Assembly (NCBI RefSeq): GCF_013002705.1
Contig: NZ_JABEND010000001.1
Location: 124,001 to 188,000 of the forward strand
Direction of reading: 5' to 3'
DNA length: 64,000 nt
Source: Nakamurella aerolata
GTDB lineage: Bacteria > Actinomycetota > Actinomycetes > Mycobacteriales > Nakamurellaceae
The notes beneath the pieces were generated by a model. The model saw nothing but the letters and a program-made list of their open reading frames with translations. It did not search any database and was not told the DNA's origin. Below, one piece after another: positions 29,078 to 37,404 of the stretch. The translations under genes were made by a program, and so were the position numbers. Position 1 is the first letter of the stretch; each line of letters starts with the position of its first letter.

Positions 29078-29142
29078 GGGTGGGGTTGGGAGGGAGGAAC
29101 AGGGTGGGGTTGGGAGGGAGGAACAGGGTGGGGTTGGGCGGC
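29078..29142. repeat. 24-bp tandem repeat with G-quadruplex pattern in the DUF4097 leader
   Basis: Copies start at 29079, 29103 and 29127 (period 24, two full and one partial). Each contains GGGTGGGGTTGGGAGGG on the plus strand, which satisfies the G3+N1-7 quadruplex pattern. It lies in the gap between the ribbon-helix-helix gene and DUF4097, on the template strand of that operon. Confidence 0.9.
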
Positions 29143-29225
29143 CTGGCAAGAGTGCGGGCAGGGGCGGAACTGCAGGCGCGGCAACAGGTTTGGTTGGCTA
29201 TGGGGACCGGCGCCGGGTCCGATGC

Positions 29226-29888
29226 TCAGCCCTGGATCCAGCCGCTCACCGTGCCGCCGCTGTTGCCGGAGCCGCGGCGGCGCGGTGACTTGGGCTGCCG
29301 GATGCCCTTGACGGAATCGGAAATGGCCCGAGAGATGTAGGTGTTGAGCGAGACGCCCTGATCCGACGCGGCCGACTCGGCCTGGCTCTTGAGATCGTTG
29401 AACAGCCGCACGGTGGTGCGGGACAGTTCGTTGCCGGCCTCGCGCATGGCCCGCTTCAGATCGTCCGGGTCGCCGTCGGGATCGTCGGCGTCACCGCTGC
29501 CCGAGCCCCGCGGCGACGGCCCAGGGCGCGCCGGGTGGTGCGGGTAGGGGCGCCGACCGTGCGGTCCCCGGCCGCGCCGGCGCGGACCGGTGGCGTCCCA
29601 GGACGCGCTGTCGGTGCCGGCGTCGGCGTCGGTGAGCTCGTCGCGGTCGTGCTGCTCGACCGTGACCCGCAGATCCTGGCCGTCCAGGCGCACCTCGACG
29701 GTGGTGTCGTCCAGCGCTCCGGTGATCTCGCCGGCCAGGTCGGACAGCGCGCTCAGCAGCATCAGCCTGGCGCTGGATTCGATGCTGCCGGCGAGCGCCT
29801 CGGCGGTCCGCCGGGTCTGCTCGTCGCCGAGCGCGGCGGCCCGCACCAGATCGCGGCGGAGTTGGTCCACATACGGCGAAAGGTCCAT
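29226..29888 (-). CDS. Ribbon-helix-helix (HicB-like) DNA-binding protein
   Basis: 220 residues. The C-terminal region (about 165-205) reads as a ribbon-helix-helix: strand TTVRLFNDLKSQAES, then GVSLNTYISRAISDSV. The N-terminal 90 residues are an alpha/beta domain (MDLSPYVDQLRRDLVRAAALGDEQ), and the two are joined by a Gly/Arg/Pro-rich linker with many Asp. Such proteins are often labelled HicB-family antitoxin, but no HicA-type toxin is adjacent; the partner gene is DUF4097. ATG 29888 has no clear ribosome binding site and lies 6 bases after a possible -10 box, so a leaderless mRNA is possible. Six 11-bp repeats lie just upstream, fitting autoregulation. Confidence 0.75.
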   Translation of the reverse strand: MDLSPYVDQLRRDLVRAAALGDEQTRRTAEALAGSIESSARLMLLSALSDLAGEITGALDDTTVEVRLDGQDLRVTVEQHDRDELTDADAGTDSASWDATGPRRRGRGPHGRRPYPHHPARPGPSPRGSGSGDADDPDGDPDDLKRAMREAGNELSRTTVRLFNDLKSQAESAASDQGVSLNTYISRAISDSVKGIRQPKSPRRRGSGNSGGTVSGWIQG

Positions 29889-29894
29889 GACGTC

Positions 29895-29923
29895 ATCCTG
29901 ACACCACAGTTGACGCCAGGCAA
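29895..29923 (-). promoter_or_regulatory. Candidate promoter for ribbon-helix-helix/DUF4097 operon
   Basis: Reading the minus strand, TTGCCT (29923-29918) is followed after 17 bases by CAGGAT (29900-29895). Transcription would begin at or next to the ATG at 29888, giving a leaderless message, which is common in actinomycetes. The match to consensus is only moderate. Confidence 0.35.
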
Positions 29924-29933
29924 GGGGTCTAGT

Positions 29934-29999
29934 GATGTCGAAGTGATGTCGGCATGGCGTCGGAGTGATGTCGGAGCGATGTCGGAGCGATGTCAGCAT
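29934..29999. repeat. Six 11-bp direct repeats, candidate operator array
   Basis: Units begin at 29934, 29945, 29956, 29967, 29978 and 29989, exactly 11 bases apart, with consensus GATGTCGGAGY. Units 4 and 5 are identical; unit 3 begins GGCGTCGG and units 1, 2 and 6 vary at the end. The array lies between the divergent ribbon-helix-helix gene and thyX, touching the proposed promoter of the former. The period is about one DNA turn. Confidence 0.9.
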
Positions 30000-30092
30000 G
30001 ACCGCAAGCTGGTGGCAGGTGTGGCCATCTGTGCGGCGCTGGCCAGGTGGCCGGTGCAGGGTGTCAGCGATCCCGGACGCCATACTGCTGGG

Positions 30093-30848
30093 ATGACCGC
30101 AGGCCAGATCCCGCCGGAGTCGGCCGCCGGCCCGGGCGCCGTGCAGCTCATCGGGCACACCGTGTTCACTCCGCCGGCCGGCATCGACTTCGACACCGAC
30201 GCCGACGCCGGGCAGGCACTTGTCGAGTTCGCGGGACGGGCGATCTACCGCTCGTGGGACAAGCCGATCCCAGCCACCGCCAGCAATGCCGGGTTCCTGC
30301 GTCATCTGATCGAGGTCGGGCACCTTTCGGTGCTGGAACATGCCAGTGCCACCTTTCTGCTGCAGGGCATACCCCGTTCGGTGAGCCATGAGCTGTTGCG
30401 GCACCGGCACTTCTCGTTCTCGGAGCTGTCGCCACGGCAGCCGGTGTCCGGGGCGGCCCTGCCGGCAGCGCTGCGCGCGGATCCGGAACTTGCCGAGCTG
30501 GCGGATACGGCGGTGCGACGCTCCGAGGATTCCTATCGCGAGGTGCTGAAAGCCCTGGAGGCCAAGGCATCCGGCGCCGTTCAGCACAAGCAGGCAAGGC
30601 AGGCGGCCAGGGCGTTGCTGCCGATGAGCCAGCCCACCGACCTGGTGATGACCGGGAACCTGCGCTCCTGGCGGCATTTCGTCGGCATGCGCGCCACCGA
30701 CCCGGCCGACGTGGAGCTGCGCGAGTTGGCCGTCGAGGTACTGCGGCAGCTACAGGCCTTGGCGCCGAACGTCTTTGCCGATTTCCGGATCAGCGAACTG
30801 GCCGACGGCAGCATGCTCGCCGCCTCGCCGCACGTCCGCGACGCCTGA
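30093..30848 (+). CDS. thyX: Flavin-dependent thymidylate synthase
   Basis: Makes dTMP from dUMP using methylene-tetrahydrofolate, NADPH and FAD. The ThyX motif RHRX7S is present (R103-H104-R105 ... S113, in LLRHRHFSFSELSPRQ). Further conserved parts: FLRHLIEVGHLSVLEHASATF and NLRSWRHFVGMRATDPADVELRELA. ATG 30093 is chosen because the homologous sequence starts just after; the frame is open far upstream but that part is antisense to another gene. Located between dapB and dapA, the usual actinobacterial arrangement. 251 residues, complete. Confidence 0.95.
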   Translation: MTAGQIPPESAAGPGAVQLIGHTVFTPPAGIDFDTDADAGQALVEFAGRAIYRSWDKPIPATASNAGFLRHLIEVGHLSVLEHASATFLLQGIPRSVSHELLRHRHFSFSELSPRQPVSGAALPAALRADPELAELADTAVRRSEDSYREVLKALEAKASGAVQHKQARQAARALLPMSQPTDLVMTGNLRSWRHFVGMRATDPADVELRELAVEVLRQLQALAPNVFADFRISELADGSMLAASPHVRDA

Positions 30849-31110
30849 CCACCCGGCAACGCGTGCCGGCTGTGTGCGCGGGCAGTGCCTGGAAGCTGCG
30901 GTAGCTCCCAGTCTCCAGTCGCGCCAGGTACATGTGGCCGTCGGCCCGTTTCACCGCGATGTCGCCGTCCTGGGGCGGGTGCAATCGGTGCGGCACGCCG
31001 GGAGTGGCTCCGTGGCACGGCTCACATGATGTTCTAAAGTCTGCCTATGCTGCCCGGGCATCCGCGCGGGCGGAACACGGTGCTTCATCCAGATTCCAAC
31101 GGAGGAATCG
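30849..31110. other. Gap between thyX and DUF485 gene
   Basis: 262 bases without a plausible gene. It presumably holds the promoter of the DUF485/symporter pair: TAAAGT and TATGCT hexamers occur near 31035-31052, but without a matching -35 box. The DUF485 ribosome binding site (CGGAGGA) is at the end. Confidence 0.4.
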
Positions 31111-31461
31111 ATGTCATCACCCATCGACCCGTCGCTGTCGAAGACGGTGGATGCGCCCGACTGGGAACAGATTCAAGCCAGCCCTGACTTCGGCAGGTTA
31201 CGTCGCGCGGTCCGCAACTTCATCTTCCCGTTGACGGTGGCTTTCCTGGTCTGGTACCTGCTGTACGTGCTGCTGGCCGACTACGCCCACGGCTTCATGA
31301 GCACCAAGGTGTTCGGCAACGTCAACATCGGGCTGATCTTCGGTGTGCTGCAGTTCGTCTCCACCTTCTTGATCGCGATTGCCTACTCGCGCTATGCGAA
31401 TCGCAAGATCGATCCGCTGGCCGACCAGATCCGTGACGAGGCGGAGGGGAGCGCCCGATGA
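31111..31461 (+). CDS. DUF485 inner-membrane protein
   Basis: 116 residues with two membrane helices (about 37-57, FIFPLTVAFLVWYLLYVLLADY, and 71-93). DUF485 proteins are encoded directly before ActP-type symporters and are thought to be small partners of them. CGGAGGA lies about 5 bases before ATG 31111. The stop overlaps the symporter ATG, so translation is coupled. Confidence 0.88.
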   Translation: MSSPIDPSLSKTVDAPDWEQIQASPDFGRLRRAVRNFIFPLTVAFLVWYLLYVLLADYAHGFMSTKVFGNVNIGLIFGVLQFVSTFLIAIAYSRYANRKIDPLADQIRDEAEGSAR

Positions 31462-33134
31462 GCGGGTTGAGCTTCGCCGGACTCGGCGAAACCACCTTCC
31501 TGGCCGCAACAACCGATGCGCCGGCGGACAACCACCGCACGCTGACCATCGTCCTGTTCGCGGTGTTCGTGGCGGCCACCCTCGGCATCACCATCTGGGC
31601 GAGCCGGCAGAACCGCAGTGCCGCAGACTTTTACGCCGGCGGGCGCGGGTTCTCCGGAATGCAGAACGGCCTCGCCATCGGCGGCGACTACATGTCGGCC
31701 GCATCGTTTCTCGGCATTGCCGGGCTGATCGCCCTCAACGGCTACGACGGCTTCCTGTACTCCATCGGCTTCCTGGTGGCGTGGCTGGTCGCCCTGCTGC
31801 TGGTGGCCGAGCTGATGCGCAACACCGGCAAGTTCACCATGGCGGACGTGCTGAGCTTCCGGATGAAGCAGCGTCCGGTCCGCACCGCCGCCGCCATCTC
31901 GACGGTGATCGTGTCGATCTTCTATCTGCTCGCGCAGATGGTGGGCGCCGGCGAACTCGTTGCCCTGCTGCTGAACATCCCGGCCAGCAACACCGCAGCC
32001 AAGAACTGGGTGGTGGTGCTGGTTGGCGTGCTGATGATCGTCTACGTGGTCTTCGGCGGCATGAAGGGCACCACCTGGGTGCAGATCGTCAAGGCCGTGC
32101 TGTTGATGATCGGCGCTCTGACCATGACCATCTGGGTGCTGGCCAAGTTCAACTTCAACCTCTCCAGCCTGCTCGGCGCGGCCGCCGACCAGTCCGGCAA
32201 GGGTGAGGCATTCATCGGGCCAGGACTCAAGTACGGGGTGAGCGGTACCTCCAAGCTCGACTTCATCTCGCTGGCGTTGGCTCTGGTGCTCGGCACCGCC
32301 GGCCTGCCGCACATCCTGATCCGCTTCTACACGGTGCCCGATTCCAAGACCGCACGGAAGTCGGTCAACTGGGCCATCGGCCTGATCGGCATCTTCTACC
32401 TGATGACGTTGGTGCTGGGGTTCGGCGCCGCCGCACTCGTTGGCAGCGCGAACATCTCGGCCGTCAGCGCCGGTGGCAATACCGCGGCGCCGCAACTGGC
32501 GCAGGCGCTGGGCGGCTCCTGGATGCTGGCGATCATCGCATCGGTGGCGTTCGCGACCATCCTCGCCGTTGTCGCCGGGTTGACGCTGGCCTCGTCCGCC
32601 TCGGTGGCACATGACCTGTACGCCAATGTGATTCGCCGCGGCAAGGCCACCGACGCCGACGAGGTGCGGGTGGGCCGGATCGCCGCGGTGGTGATCGGCG
32701 CGGCCGCGATCGCGCTGGCCATTCCGGCGCAGAAGCTGAACGTCGCCTTCCTGGTGGCGCTGGCATTCGCGTTCGCGGCATCGGCCAACCTGCCGGCGAT
32801 CCTGCTGTCGTTGTTCTGGAAGCGGTTCAACACCCGCGGCGCCACCTGGGGCATCTACGGCGGGTTGGCGTCAACGCTGATCCTGCTGATCTTCTCGCCG
32901 AACGTGTCCGGCGGGAAGGTCACGGACGGCAAGGCGGCCAGCCTGATCACCAACCCCGACATCGACTTTGCCTGGTTCCCGCTGTCCAACCCCGGCATCG
33001 TGTCGATCCCGCTCGGATTCCTGTTCGCCATCATCGGCACGCTGACCTCGAGGGAGAACGACAAGCAGAAGTGGGCCGAGATGGAGGTGCGTTCGCTGAC
33101 CGGCATTCACGCCGAGAAGCCCACCGCGCACTGA
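31458..33134 (+). CDS. actP: Sodium:solute symporter, acetate/monocarboxylate permease (ActP-like)
   Basis: 558 residues with about 13 membrane helices. Motifs typical of the solute-sodium symporter family: SAADFYAGGRGFSGMQNGLAIGGDYMSAASFLGI near the start, and GLPHILIRFYTVPDSKTARKS in the middle. The pairing with an upstream DUF485 gene is the yjcH-actP arrangement, so uptake of acetate or other short carboxylates is inferred; substrate specificity is not proven by sequence. No acetyl-CoA synthetase gene is adjacent. Complete. Confidence 0.87.
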   Translation: MSGLSFAGLGETTFLAATTDAPADNHRTLTIVLFAVFVAATLGITIWASRQNRSAADFYAGGRGFSGMQNGLAIGGDYMSAASFLGIAGLIALNGYDGFLYSIGFLVAWLVALLLVAELMRNTGKFTMADVLSFRMKQRPVRTAAAISTVIVSIFYLLAQMVGAGELVALLLNIPASNTAAKNWVVVLVGVLMIVYVVFGGMKGTTWVQIVKAVLLMIGALTMTIWVLAKFNFNLSSLLGAAADQSGKGEAFIGPGLKYGVSGTSKLDFISLALALVLGTAGLPHILIRFYTVPDSKTARKSVNWAIGLIGIFYLMTLVLGFGAAALVGSANISAVSAGGNTAAPQLAQALGGSWMLAIIASVAFATILAVVAGLTLASSASVAHDLYANVIRRGKATDADEVRVGRIAAVVIGAAAIALAIPAQKLNVAFLVALAFAFAASANLPAILLSLFWKRFNTRGATWGIYGGLASTLILLIFSPNVSGGKVTDGKAASLITNPDIDFAWFPLSNPGIVSIPLGFLFAIIGTLTSRENDKQKWAEMEVRSLTGIHAEKPTAH

Positions 33135-33147
33135 CTTCCCACCCTTC

Positions 33148-33162
33148 GCCCGCGGAGCGGGC
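33148..33162. terminator. Small hairpin after the symporter gene
   Basis: Perfect 6-bp stem GCCCGC/GCGGGC with a 3-base loop, 14 bases after the actP stop. Short and without a U-tract; a weak terminator at best. Confidence 0.35.
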
Positions 33163-33202
33163 AGAGCTGAGCGCTGCGTCCTGCCGGGGCTAGGGTCGGG
33201 CC

Positions 33203-33829
33203 ATGAGGTTGTCACAGAGCGAACGGCAGGCGCTGGCCGACGAGTTCATCAAGGCCGGGCCCGACGCCCCCACGCTGTGTGCCGGCTGGAACACCGCAGA
33301 CCTGTTGAACCACCTGACCATTCGGGAGTCACGACCGGACGCGGCGCTCGGCCGGGTGGTGGGCCCGCTGCGTTCGCATGCGGCAAAAGTGGTCGGGGAG
33401 CTGAACTCTGCGCCGTGGCTGGAACGGGTGGAACGCTTTCGCGCCGGTCCGCCGCGCTGGAACCCGATGGGGTGGGGCCCCATCGACCGGCTCACCAACT
33501 CGGCGGAGATGTTCGTCCACCACGAGGACGTCCGTCGCGGCGCACCGGGGTGGCAGCCGCGGGCGCTGAGCCCGGAGCAACGGCAGCAGGTCGAGGCCGT
33601 CCTCGACTCGCGGATGATGTCGCTGGTGCTGCGCAAGCTGGACTGCGGGGTGCGCGCCCAGCTGCCCGACCGGAGCATCGAGTTGCGGGCGGGCGAGCCC
33701 ATGGCAACCGTCGTCGGCGAACCCGCCGAGGTCCTGCTGTGGGCGCTGGGCCGCGACGCCAGCCAGGTCGAGGTGACCGGCAGCGCCGCCGCGGTGGCCG
33801 CGGTGCGAGCCGGCCGGCGCGGAATCTGA
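33203..33829 (+). CDS. TIGR03085 family protein (maleylpyruvate isomerase/DinB-like fold)
   Basis: 208 residues. The start SQSERQALADEFIKAGPDAPTLCAGWNTADLLNHL is typical of the actinobacterial mycothiol-dependent maleylpyruvate isomerase/DinB-like group, with His37 of LLNHL and the pair HHED (about residues 100-103) as likely metal ligands. Proteins of the TIGR03085 type have no assigned reaction. ATG 33203; stands alone between actP and dapA. Confidence 0.78.
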   Translation: MRLSQSERQALADEFIKAGPDAPTLCAGWNTADLLNHLTIRESRPDAALGRVVGPLRSHAAKVVGELNSAPWLERVERFRAGPPRWNPMGWGPIDRLTNSAEMFVHHEDVRRGAPGWQPRALSPEQRQQVEAVLDSRMMSLVLRKLDCGVRAQLPDRSIELRAGEPMATVVGEPAEVLLWALGRDASQVEVTGSAAAVAAVRAGRRGI

Positions 33830-33870
33830 CCGGCTCGGCTTCGGACGCCACGCAATCCGACCCCCGGCGC

Positions 33871-33930
33871 ACAATCCAGTGGAATCCGGTGGAACCGGGC
33901 GGAAACCAGGGGAATCCGGCGGAATCCGAC
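33871..33930. repeat. 10-bp tandem repeats upstream of dapA
   Basis: Six consecutive 10-bp units resembling GGAATCCGGY start at 33871, 33881, 33891, 33901, 33911 and 33921 (first: ACAATCCAGT). They lie 108-166 bases before the dapA ATG in the 207-base gap. Role unknown; the period is close to a DNA turn. Confidence 0.8.
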
Positions 33931-34036
33931 AAGCTCGACGGCGCTGAATCCGCGGGGGCCGGTACTGGCAGAAACCTGTCGGAGTTTGGCCGCGCCCGAC
34001 GCCGCCGGCCCGGCGCACCCCGGTAACTTGAGCGTC

Positions 34037-34996
34037 ATGACAGCCAGCGACAACTCCGTGGTGGCCGGACCGGCCGGACGCCAAGGCACCCCCTTCGGCA
34101 CCACCATCACCGCCATGGTCACCCCGTTCCGCGCCGACGGCGCGGTAGACCTGGACAAGGTCGCCGCGCTGGCGAACCAGCTGGTGGACGAGGGCAACAA
34201 CGGGCTGGTCGTCAACGGCACCACCGGCGAATCGCCGACCACCACCGACGCCGAGAAACTCGACATCATCCGGGCCACCGTGCAGGCGGTGGGGGACCGG
34301 GCCACCGTCGTCAGCGGCGTCGGCAGTTACGACACGGCACACTCCGTGCACATGGCGCAACAGGCCGAAAAAGCCGGTGCGCACGGCGGTTTGGTGGTGA
34401 CGCCGTACTACTCGCGGCCGCAACAGGCCGGCCTGCTCGCGCACTTCATGGCGGTCGCCGACGCCAGCGAGCTGCCGATCATGCTCTACGACATCCCACC
34501 CCGCTCCGTCGTCCCGATCGAGGTGGACACCCTCAAGCGGCTCGCCGAGCACCCGCGGATCGTCGCGGTCAAGGACGCCAAGGGCGACCTGCACGCCGGC
34601 TCGCAGGTGATCGCCGAAACCGACCTCGCCTACTACTCGGGCGACGACCCGATCGTGGTGCCGTGGATGAGCGTCGGCGCGGTCGGCGTTGTGTCGATCA
34701 TCGCCCATGTGGTCGGCCCGCATGTCAGCGCGATGGTGGACGCCGCGAACGCCGGCGACTTCGCCACCGCCACCCGAATTCACCACGCGCTGCGTCCGGT
34801 ACACCGCGCCATGGGACGCACCGGCGGCGGCGCCGGCCTGGTCTTCGCGAAGACCGCGCTGGCCCAACGGGGCATGGACGTCGGCATCCCGCGGCTGCCG
34901 CAGATCCCGGCCACCGCGGAACAGGCCGAGCAGATCGCCGCCGATCTGGCCGAGTTGGTCCCACTGGAGGAGCTCAGGGCAGAATCAACCGGGTGA
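34037..34996 (+). CDS. dapA: 4-hydroxy-tetrahydrodipicolinate synthase
   Basis: Condenses pyruvate with aspartate semialdehyde, the first committed step to diaminopimelate and lysine. 319 residues. Pyruvate-binding NGTTGES (60-66), Tyr151 in YDIPPRS and Schiff-base Lys179 in IVAVKDAKGD are all present. ATG 34037; TTG 34028 in the same frame is possible. The stop overlaps the rnj GTG (GTGA). Standard dapB/thyX/dapA/rnj order, with accessory genes inserted between dapB and thyX here. Confidence 0.95.
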   Translation: MTASDNSVVAGPAGRQGTPFGTTITAMVTPFRADGAVDLDKVAALANQLVDEGNNGLVVNGTTGESPTTTDAEKLDIIRATVQAVGDRATVVSGVGSYDTAHSVHMAQQAEKAGAHGGLVVTPYYSRPQQAGLLAHFMAVADASELPIMLYDIPPRSVVPIEVDTLKRLAEHPRIVAVKDAKGDLHAGSQVIAETDLAYYSGDDPIVVPWMSVGAVGVVSIIAHVVGPHVSAMVDAANAGDFATATRIHHALRPVHRAMGRTGGGAGLVFAKTALAQRGMDVGIPRLPQIPATAEQAEQIAADLAELVPLEELRAESTG

Positions 34997-36780
34997 GCGC
35001 CCAACGATCCGCAGGCAAGACCAAAGAACGGCAGCAGCAGTCCACCGGGGCGGCCGCCCCGGCCGGCGACCGGGACAAGGAACTACCGGCGGAGCAGGTC
35101 GCGGGCCAGCTGACGGTGCCGCCACCACCGCTGCGCCCCGGCACGCTGCGCATGGTCGCGCTCGGCGGCATCGGCGAGATCGGCCGCAACATGACCGTCT
35201 ACGAGCTCGACGGCAAGCTGCTGATCGTCGACTGTGGCGTGCTTTTCCCCGAGGACGCTCAGCCCGGTGTCGATCTGATCCTGCCCGACCTGCGGCTGGT
35301 TGAGGATCGGGTGGACGACATCGAAGCCATCGTCGTCACCCACGGGCACGAGGACCACATCGGTGCGCTGCCGTGGCTGCTCCGGTCGCGCCGCGACATC
35401 CCGGTGATCGGGGCGCAGTTCTCGCTGGCGCTGATCGCCGCCAAGGCCAAGGAACACCGGATCACCCCCAATCTGCGGGTGGTGAAAGAGCGCGACCGCA
35501 CCAGGGTCGGCAAGTTCGAGCTGGAGTTCTTCGCGGTCAATCATTCGATTCCCGATGCGCTGGCGGTCGGCATCCGCACCGAGGCCGGCACCGTGCTGCA
35601 CACCGGCGACATCAAGCTCGATCAGCTTCCGCTGGACGGCCGGCTCACCGACCTCGGCGGGTTCGCGCGCTTCGGTGACGAGGGCGTCGACCTGTTCTGC
35701 GTCGACTCCACCAACGCCGAGGTACCCGGATTTGTCGCGTCCGAGCGGGAGATCGGCCCGGTGCTGGACTCCTACATCCGGTCGGCGCCGCAGCGGGTGA
35801 TCGTCGCATCGTTCGCCTCGCACGTGCACCGGGTGCAGCAGATGCTGGACGCCGCCCAGCGGTACGGGCGCAAGGTGGCATTCGTCGGCCGGTCCATGGT
35901 GCGCAACATGCAGATCGCGCAGGAGTTGGGTCTGCTGCAGGTGCCGGACGGGCTGATCCGCAGCCTGGACAAGGTGCTCGAGCTGCCGCCTGAGCAGGTG
36001 CTGCTGATCTCCACCGGCTCGCAGGGCGAGCCGTTGTCGGCGCTGTCGCGCATGTCGCGTGGCGAGCACCGCAGCGTCAACCTGCAGGAGGGCGACACCG
36101 TCATCCTGGCGTCGTCGATGATTCCGGGCAACGAGACCAGCGTGTTCACCGTGATCAACGAGCTGGCCAGGGTCGGGGTGAACGTGGTGCACCAGGGGGT
36201 GGCGAAGGTGCACGTCTCCGGGCACGCGTCCGCCGGCGAGCTGCTGTACCTGTACAACGCGGTGCGGCCGCGCAACGTCGTGCCGGTGCACGGCGAGTGG
36301 CGGCACCTGCGGGCGAACGCGAAACTCGCTGCCGCTACCGGGGTTTCGGAGTCTCAGGTGTTGCTGGCGCCGAACGGCACCGTCGTCGACCTGACCAACC
36401 ACCGGGCCAAGATCGTCGGGCATGTCGATGTCGGCATGGTGTACGTCGACGGCAACGCCGTCGGCGACATCGGCGAGAACACGCTGTCCGACCGGCTCAT
36501 CCTCGGCGAGGGCGGCTTCATCTCGATCACCGTGGCGATCGACCGGCAGACCGGCAGGGCGATGGGCACCCCGACGTTGTCCGGCCGCGGATTCTCCGAC
36601 GATCCCAAGGCCCTCGACGACGTGCTGCCGCTGGTGGAGGCCGAGCTGGCGCGGACCGAGGCCGACGGCATCACCGACCCGCACCGGGTGGCGCAGGCGG
36701 TGCGCCGGGTGGTCGGCCGCTGGGTGAGCGACAAGTACCGGCGCCGCCCGATGATCGTGCCGACCGTCATCGACGTCTGA
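34993..36780 (+). CDS. rnj: Ribonuclease J
   Basis: Metallo-beta-lactamase/beta-CASP nuclease with 5'-3' exo- and endoribonuclease activity in mRNA decay and rRNA maturation. 595 residues. Zinc ligands in HGHEDH (117-122), then DTKD-type TGDIKLDQLP, beta-CASP motifs ASFASHVHR and SGHASAGEL, and PVHGEWRHL. GTG 34993 overlaps the dapA stop. About 40 polar residues precede the catalytic domain. Complete. Confidence 0.95.
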   Translation: MSAQRSAGKTKERQQQSTGAAAPAGDRDKELPAEQVAGQLTVPPPPLRPGTLRMVALGGIGEIGRNMTVYELDGKLLIVDCGVLFPEDAQPGVDLILPDLRLVEDRVDDIEAIVVTHGHEDHIGALPWLLRSRRDIPVIGAQFSLALIAAKAKEHRITPNLRVVKERDRTRVGKFELEFFAVNHSIPDALAVGIRTEAGTVLHTGDIKLDQLPLDGRLTDLGGFARFGDEGVDLFCVDSTNAEVPGFVASEREIGPVLDSYIRSAPQRVIVASFASHVHRVQQMLDAAQRYGRKVAFVGRSMVRNMQIAQELGLLQVPDGLIRSLDKVLELPPEQVLLISTGSQGEPLSALSRMSRGEHRSVNLQEGDTVILASSMIPGNETSVFTVINELARVGVNVVHQGVAKVHVSGHASAGELLYLYNAVRPRNVVPVHGEWRHLRANAKLAAATGVSESQVLLAPNGTVVDLTNHRAKIVGHVDVGMVYVDGNAVGDIGENTLSDRLILGEGGFISITVAIDRQTGRAMGTPTLSGRGFSDDPKALDDVLPLVEAELARTEADGITDPHRVAQAVRRVVGRWVSDKYRRRPMIVPTVIDV

Positions 36781-36854
36781 GCCCGGCAACGCATCCGGTG
36801 CTGGTTCCGGCGGCGGCTGCGTTGGGGGCACCGGTCCCGGGTACCTTCTGCTGC

Positions 36855-37211
36855 GTGAGCGACGACCGGTACCTGTATCACTACACCGTCGAGTCCGACT
36901 GGGAGGCGGCCACGGCAGCGGGCGAGTACCGCGTCTCCGGGCGCGGCCTGACCTTGGACGGAGAGGGCTTCATCCACTTCTGCTACGCCGGGCAACGCCC
37001 CGGTGTGTGGCAGCGGTTCTGGGCCGACATCGATCTGGCGGCCGAGCCGGTGGTGCTGCTCACCGTCGACCCGGACGATCTGGATCCGCAGCTGCTGAAG
37101 GACGAGAACACCTCGGGCGGCACCGAACTGTTTCCGCACCTTTACGGCCCGCTGCCGGTCGAGGCGGTGACGGCGGTGCACGCCGTCGACGCCGCCGGAA
37201 ATCCCGTCTGA
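36855..37211 (+). CDS. DUF952 domain protein
   Basis: 118 residues from GTG 36855. The family pattern is clear: LYHYTVESDWEAA at the start, EGFIHFCYAGQ, LLTVDPDDLDPQLLKDEN and ELFPHLYGPLPVEAV. DUF952 proteins have no assigned reaction; the conserved HFC and PHLYGPL blocks hint at an ADP-ribosyl-like fold. The open frame upstream overlaps rnj in another frame and is not coding. Confidence 0.85.
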   Translation: MSDDRYLYHYTVESDWEAATAAGEYRVSGRGLTLDGEGFIHFCYAGQRPGVWQRFWADIDLAAEPVVLLTVDPDDLDPQLLKDENTSGGTELFPHLYGPLPVEAVTAVHAVDAAGNPV

Positions 37212-37220
37212 GCAGGCGGT

Positions 37221-37270
37221 CGCCGGCGCTGACGCCCGGCTAAGCACGCCGGCGACGCCCGGCTGAGCGA
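37221..37270. repeat. Imperfect tandem repeat between DUF952 gene and ftsK
   Basis: A 26-base unit (37221-37246) is followed by a 24-base copy (37247-37270) that lacks two bases; both share CGCCGGCG and ACGCCCGGCT. The rest of the 193-base gap shows nothing recognisable. Confidence 0.7.
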
Positions 37271-37404
37271 GCGGGCGGCGCGCCAGGCCTGACGCGGAGC
37301 GCTCGGACGTCCGGCCGCAGCCACGGCCACCGGGCCGAGACCGGTGCGCCACCTTCGGTGTGCCCGATGGTGCTGATGGGACTCAAGCGACTAGCGTGAC
37401 GGGT

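Noticed and set aside
29226-29888. HicA/HicB toxin-antitoxin system
   Set aside because: The ribbon-helix-helix protein is HicB-like only at its C terminus and no small HicA-type toxin is adjacent; its partner is a 385-residue DUF4097 protein.
36297-37211. 304-codon frame including DUF952
   Set aside because: Only the last 118 codons are homologous; the first part overlaps rnj in a different frame, so GTG 36855 is the start.
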